This document shows positions 33,965 through 39,062 of a DNA stretch of 39,062 nucleotides, one piece after another. Within the stretch, counting starts at the first letter, position 1. Each line of letters opens with the position of its first letter. The notes below the pieces were generated by a model. It saw only the letters and a list, made by a program, of their open reading frames with translations, had not been told where the DNA came from and made no database searches. The DNA comes from Candidatus Omnitrophota bacterium (GTDB lineage: Bacteria > Omnitrophota > Gorgyraeia > JABMRJ01): positions 1 to 39,062 of the forward strand of contig JABMRJ010000056.1 of the NCBI GenBank assembly GCA_013202745.1. The letters run 5' to 3'. Made by a program: the position numbers and the translations under genes.

Positions 33965-34546
33965 CTAATATGCCGTTATAGCTGCCTGGTATCCTATTCT
34001 TTTCAATTTTCCGGCAAATACTACAGCTTCTTTACGCGTTTTAAACTTCCCTATCTTCACCTTATAGATAGTGACCCTGCCTGACTGCTTTTCTTCTATG
34101 CGGACCGTATATTTTCTTCTCTTGAATTTTTTGTACAATCTATCTGCGTTTCTCTTACTCTTAAAACTCCCTACCTGCGCACAATAAAACTGTGGCTCTT
34201 TGATAGAAGGGCTCTTTTCTTGTATATACCCGAGTGCGCTGCCCGCCTCCCTTACTATGATCTCGTCTTTGGAAATATCGATTACGTATTCAAAATACTT
34301 CTTAGCCTTCACAAACTCATCCAATTTAAGATAACTTAATCCCCCGAGATAAGCTATTTCGCACTTAAACGCTGCTTTCTTATGCCCGGAGAAGAGCCTG
34401 TCGCATTCGTAGGCCGCTGCCCTGTAATCGTCCTGCAGATACAACCTCTCTGCAAGCTCCAGCTTTTTATTTATAGCGTGCGCATCATTAGCTATAAGAA
34501 AAAGGCTTAAGAAAAAAATCAACAGTATGGCAGAGCATCTTTTCAT
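33965..34546 (-). CDS. Exported TPR-SPOR domain protein
   Basis: A 193-residue protein with an N-terminal signal peptide (Lys/Arg, a hydrophobic core of about 15 residues, and ANDAHA before the probable cleavage). TPR-like helical repeats follow (about 28-110, with LERALY-like ELAERLYLQDDYRAAAYECDR), and a C-terminal SPOR domain lies at about 117-193 (FYCAQVGSFKSKRNADRLYKKF, VKIGKFKTRKEAVVFAGKL). SPOR domains bind denuded glycan strands at the septum, so it may be a periplasmic cell-division or envelope protein. It overlaps the GT2 gene by 4 bases. Its link to tRNA modification is by operon only. Confidence 0.85.
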   Translation of the reverse strand: MKRCSAILLIFFLSLFLIANDAHAINKKLELAERLYLQDDYRAAAYECDRLFSGHKKAAFKCEIAYLGGLSYLKLDEFVKAKKYFEYVIDISKDEIIVREAGSALGYIQEKSPSIKEPQFYCAQVGSFKSKRNADRLYKKFKRRKYTVRIEEKQSGRVTIYKVKIGKFKTRKEAVVFAGKLKRIGYQAAITAY

Positions 34547-35301
34547 AAGAGCTTCTTCCCGTCTTTTTTAAATATATTGGATTGGAATATACCGCCCTTC
34601 TGGGCGACATACTGTAATCCTGTCTTTAGCACATTTAACCCGTATACAGTGCTGCGTGTAAAATTTATGGATGATGAATCATTGGCATACTTCGCAGGAC
34701 AGGCTATCTCACCTATCCTGAACCCGAAATATACGGCCTGGACGAGTATCTGGTTATCGAAGACAAAATCATCTGAATTCTCAAGGAGGGGCAACGTCTC
34801 CAATACCTTACGGCTGAATGCGCGAAGGCCTGTATGGTACTCGGAAAGTTTTTGGTTAAGCATGATATTATCATACAGCGTAAGAAATCTGTTTGCAATA
34901 TACTTATACACAGGCATACCGCCCTTTATGGCATTCTGGGCAAGGATGCGTGATCCCAGGACAATATCGTACTCGCCCGACTCTAGAAGTGAAATCATGG
35001 CCGGTATCAATTTCGGAGTATACTGATAATCGGGATGTATCATTATGATTATATCCGCCTCGCTCTCGAGGGCTTTCTTATAACAGGTCTTTTGATTGGC
35101 GCCGTATCCCTTATTTTCATCATGCGTAAAGATTGTAAGGCCTAGGCGCTTAGCTACACCTACAGTATTATCATTGCTCTTATCGTCAACTACTATAACC
35201 TCATCGACAGCACCTTTCGGTATATCCGAATATGTCTTCTCTAAGGTCTTCTCCGCATTGTATGCGGGCATAATTACGACTACCTTCTTTCCGTTAATCA
35301 T
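34543..35301 (-). CDS. Glycosyltransferase family 2 (DPM1-like)
   Basis: A 252-residue GT2 enzyme of the dolichol/undecaprenyl-phosphate sugar transferase kind. It shows VVVIMPAYNAEKTLEKTY, VIVVDDKSNDNT, HDENKGYGANQKTCY, IIIMIHPDYQY (where the second metal-binding acidic pair sits), and YHTGLRAFSRKVL. No transmembrane segments are visible, so it is a soluble or peripheral enzyme with a cytoplasmic donor. It overlaps the end of miaB by 8 bases. The sugar is not determinable; it may extend or tailor the glycans of the same cell surface. Confidence 0.88.
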   Translation of the reverse strand: MINGKKVVVIMPAYNAEKTLEKTYSDIPKGAVDEVIVVDDKSNDNTVGVAKRLGLTIFTHDENKGYGANQKTCYKKALESEADIIIMIHPDYQYTPKLIPAMISLLESGEYDIVLGSRILAQNAIKGGMPVYKYIANRFLTLYDNIMLNQKLSEYHTGLRAFSRKVLETLPLLENSDDFVFDNQILVQAVYFGFRIGEIACPAKYANDSSSINFTRSTVYGLNVLKTGLQYVAQKGGIFQSNIFKKDGKKLL

Positions 35302-36436
35302 ATAATATCCTCTTATTTTTCGATATTGATTTCTGTAGAACCAGAAGTTCCCTGTGGCGCTTCTCTTTTACTTCCCTCGGAACATCATCTTCCATCTTAG
35401 ATGAAGGGGCCGGAGGGCGCGGAGAATACTTAAATATATAAGCGGCATTGAACCTTACCTGTTTAAGCAGGCTCTTCGTGGCCTCGAAATCCTTCTCTGT
35501 CTCACCCGGAAAACCTACTATGACATCCGTAGTAAGCATGTGATCGGGGACTATCTTTCTGAAATGCTTTATCTTGCTCAGATAATATTTGGAGTCGTAT
35601 CGCCTATTCATATTAAGCAGTATCTTATCGGATCCGGACTGCGCGGGCAGGTGCAGATGCTTGGAAATGCCTTTCAGCTCACCCATCGTCTCAAATAATT
35701 CTATCGATGCATCCTTAGGATGGCTCGTCATAAATTTTATATTCTTCTTACCGTTTAAAGCGTCCATTGCCCTGAGGAGTTTTACAAAATTGATATTACC
35801 CTCAAGGTCCTTTCCGTATGAATTTACATTCTGGCCCAGGAGTGTGATATTTACATACCCCCTCACGAGGAGATCCTCCACCTCTTTTATAATATCATCC
35901 GGCCTTCGTGAGCGCTCATTCCCCCTTACATAAGGGACTATGCAATATGTGCAGTAATTATTGCACCCCCTGCTTATGGAGACGTAGGCGCTTCTCTTGT
36001 CGTTTCTGTGGCGGGGATTGGCCTCCGGCAGGTGGCCTGAAAGCTTACCCACATGCAGCTCTTTTTCGCGCTTTTTGATAATCTTTTTTATGATATCCGG
36101 TATTGTACCAATATTACCGGTCCCGCATACAAAATCAAGATGCGGCAAACTGTTAAAGAGCCCCTTACCGCGATGCTCTGCAGTGCAGCCCATTATACCC
36201 ATAATAATATCGGGGTTATCTTTCTTAATCTTCTTAAGCTGGCCCATATTGCTTATCATCCTGTCTTCGGCATGCTTCCTGACAGAGCAGCTATTATATA
36301 TGACAACATCCGCCTTATCCGGTGAGTCTGCCAGGCAAAACCCCTTCTCAAGAAGTATACCCGTCACAAACTCCGAGTCCCTCTCATTCATCTGACAGCC
36401 GAAGGTACGGATGTACACACTGGATTTATTTTTCAT
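35294..36436 (-). CDS. miaB: tRNA-2-methylthio-N6-dimethylallyladenosine synthase, no TRAM domain
   Basis: A 380-residue MiaB, which methylthiolates i6A37 to ms2i6A. The UPF0004 domain carries C14, C50 and C84 for the auxiliary cluster (TFGCQMNERDSE, YNSCSVRKHAEDR), and the radical SAM cluster is C158, C162, C165 (GCNNYCTYC). YVNITLLGQNVNSYG and HLPAQSGSDKILLNMNRRY are diagnostic for MiaB. The protein ends at the LVLQKSISKNKRILYD segment, where the C-terminal TRAM domain (about 60 residues) should begin, and the next gene starts there. TRAM helps bind tRNA, so its loss should alter binding. No good ribosome site is seen before the ATG at 36436. Confidence 0.92.
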   Translation of the reverse strand: MKNKSSVYIRTFGCQMNERDSEFVTGILLEKGFCLADSPDKADVVIYNSCSVRKHAEDRMISNMGQLKKIKKDNPDIIMGIMGCTAEHRGKGLFNSLPHLDFVCGTGNIGTIPDIIKKIIKKREKELHVGKLSGHLPEANPRHRNDKRSAYVSISRGCNNYCTYCIVPYVRGNERSRRPDDIIKEVEDLLVRGYVNITLLGQNVNSYGKDLEGNINFVKLLRAMDALNGKKNIKFMTSHPKDASIELFETMGELKGISKHLHLPAQSGSDKILLNMNRRYDSKYYLSKIKHFRKIVPDHMLTTDVIVGFPGETEKDFEATKSLLKQVRFNAAYIFKYSPRPPAPSSKMEDDVPREVKEKRHRELLVLQKSISKNKRILYD

Positions 36437-36493
36437 AACTTATTTACTTTCTTATAGTTATATAAACTACTTAGTCCGCATAGTTCATCTGCT

Positions 36494-36518
36494 TAACCTG
36501 GCAAATCTAACCAGGTTA
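36494..36518. repeat. Small inverted repeat in the gap before miaB
   Basis: A perfect 8-bp inverted repeat (TAACCTGG with CCAGGTTA) around a 9-base loop in the 171-base gap between the SDR gene and miaB. No T-tract follows, so it is not a clear terminator. It may be an operator or just a stem in the leader. Nothing else in this gap can be named with confidence. Confidence 0.5.
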
Positions 36519-36607
36519 GAATATTGAGAATATTGCATAAGTCTTTCTATCTCTGCCAGTTGTCATTTTGCTTCCGTTCTTTTATATAGGCTCTCAATAG
36601 TTCGGTG

Positions 36608-37396
36608 TTACCACGCTGTCCAGCCTCCATCGATCATTAAGCAATCACCCGTAACATATGAAGAAGCCTCTGACGACAAAAATAAAGCCCCGCTCACTAT
36701 CTCATTTGATCTAGCCATTCTACCCAAAGGAGTCAATTTGGAATAATTTTTAACAAATACCTTGTCGTGCTTATTAAAAACACCACCGGGGCAGATGCAA
36801 TTAATTCTTATGTTATACTTGGCAAAGTAGGTGGCAAAGTACTTCGTCATGCTAATTATGCCCCCTTTTATCAAGGGGTAAGCAGGGGGACAGGTTATTT
36901 TGGTACTATTGTATATAGAGAAATTCGGCCCTACAATACCGTAAATTGAACTAAAATTCAATATTACTCCTGATCTTTGTTTTTTCATCTGTAATGCCAT
37001 CTTTTGTGTACAAAGAAAATATCCACCAAGATGACTCAATAGATCTTCTTTAACGGACTTGAAAGGTATTTCATCCACGTTTTTTAACCGGCCTTTCGTT
37101 TTTGGCCAACTGCAGTTTACAAAAATATCGATTTTTTTAAAGGTTTTGAGTGTAAATTTTATAAGGGCCTTAACGCTAACTTCAGAGCTTATATCCACAG
37201 GATGATAAAATACTTTTCCATCCTTCAGTTTGTTTAGTTTATTTTTTAGCTGTTTTCCTTTTTTTGTATTCCTTGAAGAGAGTATAACAATCGAGCCTTG
37301 CTCTACAAATCCTTCTGACAATTCTTTTCCAATTAACCCAGTAGCGCCCGCTATTACAACAACTTTATTCTTTAGATCGGAAAAATTAACTTTCAT
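36608..37396 (-). CDS. SDR oxidoreductase, PtmA-like
   Basis: A 262-residue classical short-chain dehydrogenase. The cofactor motif is VVVIAGATGLIGKEL, with NCSWP at the NAD-stabilising loop, the catalytic FSSIYG serine, and the late DGGWTAW end. The IYGIVGPNFSIYN, KGGIISMTKYFATYFAKYNIRINCICPGG and TPLGRMARSNEI segments strongly resemble the PtmA-type SDRs found in legionaminic acid and flagellin glycosylation clusters. The ATG at 37396 is preceded by GGAGGTG at 7 bases and lies 4 bases after the radical SAM stop. Codon and base use is noticeably AT-richer than in the surrounding genes. The usual YxxxK catalytic pair is not obvious: Y-P-L-I-K is the best candidate. Confidence 0.85.
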   Translation of the reverse strand: MKVNFSDLKNKVVVIAGATGLIGKELSEGFVEQGSIVILSSRNTKKGKQLKNKLNKLKDGKVFYHPVDISSEVSVKALIKFTLKTFKKIDIFVNCSWPKTKGRLKNVDEIPFKSVKEDLLSHLGGYFLCTQKMALQMKKQRSGVILNFSSIYGIVGPNFSIYNSTKITCPPAYPLIKGGIISMTKYFATYFAKYNIRINCICPGGVFNKHDKVFVKNYSKLTPLGRMARSNEIVSGALFLSSEASSYVTGDCLMIDGGWTAW

Positions 37397-37400
37397 GTTG

Positions 37401-38459
37401 TCACCTCCAATATTCACCAATGAGTTTCATATCACACTGCTCAGCGCATTTAATCCCTCTTTTAACGTTAAACTGATCTTCTCTAAACCTCTTATATTTT
37501 TCGCCGTTCCAAATAGCATATAATGATTCTTTCCTCGCATCCCCCAAAATAATCTCATTATTAAAATCTTCAACGCACATAGCTGCTTCACCATTAGATT
37601 TTATGGTCATGGAAGACCATGGAAATTGGCAGAACTCTGTCCAGTGTATTGATTGGGTTGCTTCTTTCTTTGTTTCATACCATTGCTGATCCTGGCTTTT
37701 AAGGTAAATATATGCATCCAAATCTTTAAATGCCTCAATGAGTCTTTTATATTCTTTCTTTTGACCTGGCTGCTCTAGGTTCAGCATCGTGATAACAATT
37801 ATAACTTTGTACTTATGTTTTTTCTTATGTTCCAGTAATTCAAGTATTTTTTTGTAGCCCTCTGTAAAATTAGAAGCCTTCCCCCTGATGTATTTATGAA
37901 TAACATTATCGACGCTTTCGATTGAGAATTTTATGTAATCCAGTCCCTTTTTGAATAATTCTAACGTTTTTTCAATATTAATATTAGCAGGGTTACAGCT
38001 AAAATATGAGGGGATTCCTCTTTCAGTCAATATACTGACTCTCTCAGCCATATGAAGATCCAAAAGAGGGGCACCATAACCATGAAGGACGATTACCTTT
38101 GGAATTATATGCAAAAAGAAATGATTTTCGCTCATATCATTTCTATCTATGCTGTATTTTTCTTCAACAAAATTCTGCCATGCTGCCCACTCTTCTTTTG
38201 TAAATGGTTTTATTTGATCAACTATTCTTTTAAAAGTATCTACATCCAATGCCTCTATCTTTCTGGTCATCATCGTAGTTCTCGGGCACATCTTACATCT
38301 CATATTGCAAAGATTAGTTGTCTCGATATTGTATATTACGGGACCTTTACTGCGAAGTTTGTCAAATTGATCGGCAATAGATTGTTTATCAAACCGCTCC
38401 TCATTCATTAATCGTTTTTTTAATTCAAATATTTTCATATAAAAGCCGATATCAATCAT
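37401..38459 (-). CDS. Radical SAM protein with SPASM-type C-terminal region
   Basis: A 352-residue radical SAM enzyme. The cluster motif CxxxCxxC is at C51, C55 and C58 in NLCNMRCKMC, followed by a TIM-barrel-like region (GIPSYFSCNPANI, GLDYIKFSIESVD). The C-terminus has a SPASM/twitch-type set of cysteines: TEFCQFPW, AAMCVEDF, and KCAEQC near the end (C338, C342). Such proteins modify peptides, sugars or cofactors; the substrate is not known. It is next to a PtmA-like SDR, so sugar chemistry is a reasonable guess. About 50 residues between residues 85 and 130 (AAWQNFVEEKYS region) are an insertion in the barrel. The ATG follows GAAGG at 8 bases; the gene begins 15 bases after the exporter gene and is AT-rich. 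Confidence 0.85.
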   Translation of the reverse strand: MIDIGFYMKIFELKKRLMNEERFDKQSIADQFDKLRSKGPVIYNIETTNLCNMRCKMCPRTTMMTRKIEALDVDTFKRIVDQIKPFTKEEWAAWQNFVEEKYSIDRNDMSENHFFLHIIPKVIVLHGYGAPLLDLHMAERVSILTERGIPSYFSCNPANINIEKTLELFKKGLDYIKFSIESVDNVIHKYIRGKASNFTEGYKKILELLEHKKKHKYKVIIVITMLNLEQPGQKKEYKRLIEAFKDLDAYIYLKSQDQQWYETKKEATQSIHWTEFCQFPWSSMTIKSNGEAAMCVEDFNNEIILGDARKESLYAIWNGEKYKRFREDQFNVKRGIKCAEQCDMKLIGEYWR

Positions 38460-38474
38460 GCCTCTACCCTTCTA

Positions 38475-39062
38475 TTATTTCAAGTGAATGTCTAACTTCG
38501 TACCAAATATATGTTTTGTTCGCAAACATACCCTCACCAGCATAAGCATAACCGGTACTTCAATTAAGACACCCACTACTGTTGCTAATGAAGCCCCTGA
38601 TGATAGACCAAAAAGCATTACAGAGGTCGCTATTGCGACCTCAAAATGGTTGCTTGCGCCGATAAGCGCAGATGGTGCAGCATCCCTGTATGGCAATTTA
38701 AGCCATCTCGCCGCTGCATATGTGAGGATGAATATAAAGCAGGTCTGTATGAAGAGCGGTATCGCTATAAGCAGTATGGTTTGCGGGTGCTTAATTATGA
38801 GCTCCCCCTTAAATGAAAAGAGGAGAATGAGCGTAATGAGCAGCGCCCCTATAGATACCGGGGTCAGGCAATGGAGGAATCTCTCCTCAAACCATTTAAA
38901 TCCTTTTCTTTTGATTATTGCCTTGCGTGAATGGTACCCCAGAAAAAGCGGCAGCCCTACATAGATAATAACTGACAAGACTATCGTCTGCCATGGTATA
39001 GGCATCTTATTTACGCCTAATAACCACCCGCCCAGTGGGGCGTATAAGAATAACATCGCTAA
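38475..39062 (-). CDS. acr3: Acr3-type arsenite exporter (C-terminal part)
   Basis: The C-terminal 195 or so residues of an Acr3 (BASS superfamily) arsenite/H+ antiporter; the N-terminus lies beyond the window. Six or so hydrophobic helices are visible. Diagnostic segments are [21 protein letters not shown], and the [42 protein letters not shown] block, which closely matches Acr3. The usual SNFFE stretch is SNHFE here. It exports As(III) from the cytoplasm. Since the frame is open to the window edge, the first ATG seen (39056) is not the start. Other ars genes would have to lie upstream. Confidence 0.9.
   Translation of the reverse strand, partial: LAMLFLYAPLGGWLLGVNKMPIPWQTIVLSVIIYVGLPLFLGYHSRKAIIKRKGFKWFEERFLHCLTPVSIGALLITLILLFSFKGELIIKHPQTILLIAIPLFIQTCFIFILTYAAARWLKLPYRDAAPSALIGASNHFEVAIATSVMLFGLSSGASLATVVGVLIEVPVMLMLVRVCLRTKHIFGTKLDIHLK

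Noticed and set aside
35289-35330. A frameshift considered as the cause of the missing MiaB TRAM domain.
   Set aside because: The following sequence encodes the start of a well-supported GT2 enzyme and no TRAM-like sequence appears in another frame.
36547-36630. A 27-codon frame overlapping the end of the SDR gene.
   Set aside because: It is too short to judge, has no ribosome site of note and no recognisable relative; it may be chance or a remnant.
37401-38459. The radical SAM protein considered as an arsenosugar or arsenic methyl enzyme because it is next to acr3.
   Set aside because: Its motifs fit generic SPASM-type proteins, its composition differs from the exporter gene, and its close partner is a glycan-type SDR.

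Overview
The window is a gene-dense bacterial chromosome segment in which every supportable gene lies on the minus strand, so it is transcribed from high to low coordinates. The envelope genes (LptD, a WecA/MraY-type initiating transferase, O-antigen ligase-like protein, dTDP-rhamnose genes, heptosyltransferase-like GT9 enzymes) indicate a diderm with LPS-like glycans. A perfect CIRCE/HrcA heat-shock system, a corrinoid carrier protein, FmdB and DUF1015 proteins and moderate GC fit an uncultured lineage such as Candidatus Omnitrophota. That assignment is inferred from gene content; no rRNA or other marker gene is present to prove it.

Region 1 (1-16787) is a surface-glycan locus. In transcription order it first makes sugar nucleotides: UDP-glucose dehydrogenase, RmlC-like cupin, RmlA, RmlB, RmlD, a WbpA-type UDP-HexNAc dehydrogenase, a WbpP-type 4-epimerase and UDP-glucuronate decarboxylase. 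A tiny LexA-like winged-helix protein follows, and directly after it three 15-bp palindromes at an exact 23-bp period, ending at the ribosome binding site of the next gene. The second half holds assembly genes: DegT aminotransferase, NodB deacetylase, GT4, another SDR, WecA-like initiating transferase, O-antigen ligase/polymerase, two GT9 enzymes and a GT2 cut by the window edge. The palindromes look like a switch between the two halves.

Region 2 (16880-24140) has lptD behind a ROK sugar kinase, driven by a textbook -35/-10 promoter. Upstream of that promoter is a roughly 200-bp nested palindromic element that includes an intrinsic terminator for the preceding pair of diguanylate cyclases and an orphan MalK/UgpC-type ABC ATPase.

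Region 3 (24190-31781) is the heat-shock run hrcA-grpE-dnaK-dnaJ behind a promoter and CIRCE operator. It continues with no visible break into fmdB, a DUF1015 gene, a corrinoid protein and accD. HrcA is unusually short.

Region 4 (31799-36436) is a tight run miaB, GT2, a TPR/SPOR protein, miaA and hflX; it combines both enzymes of ms2i6A tRNA modification, and its MiaB has no TRAM domain. Region 5 (36437-39062) holds an AT-rich pair, a PtmA-like SDR and a radical SAM/SPASM protein, next to a partial Acr3 arsenite exporter. I saw no tRNA, rRNA, CRISPR array or transposase.
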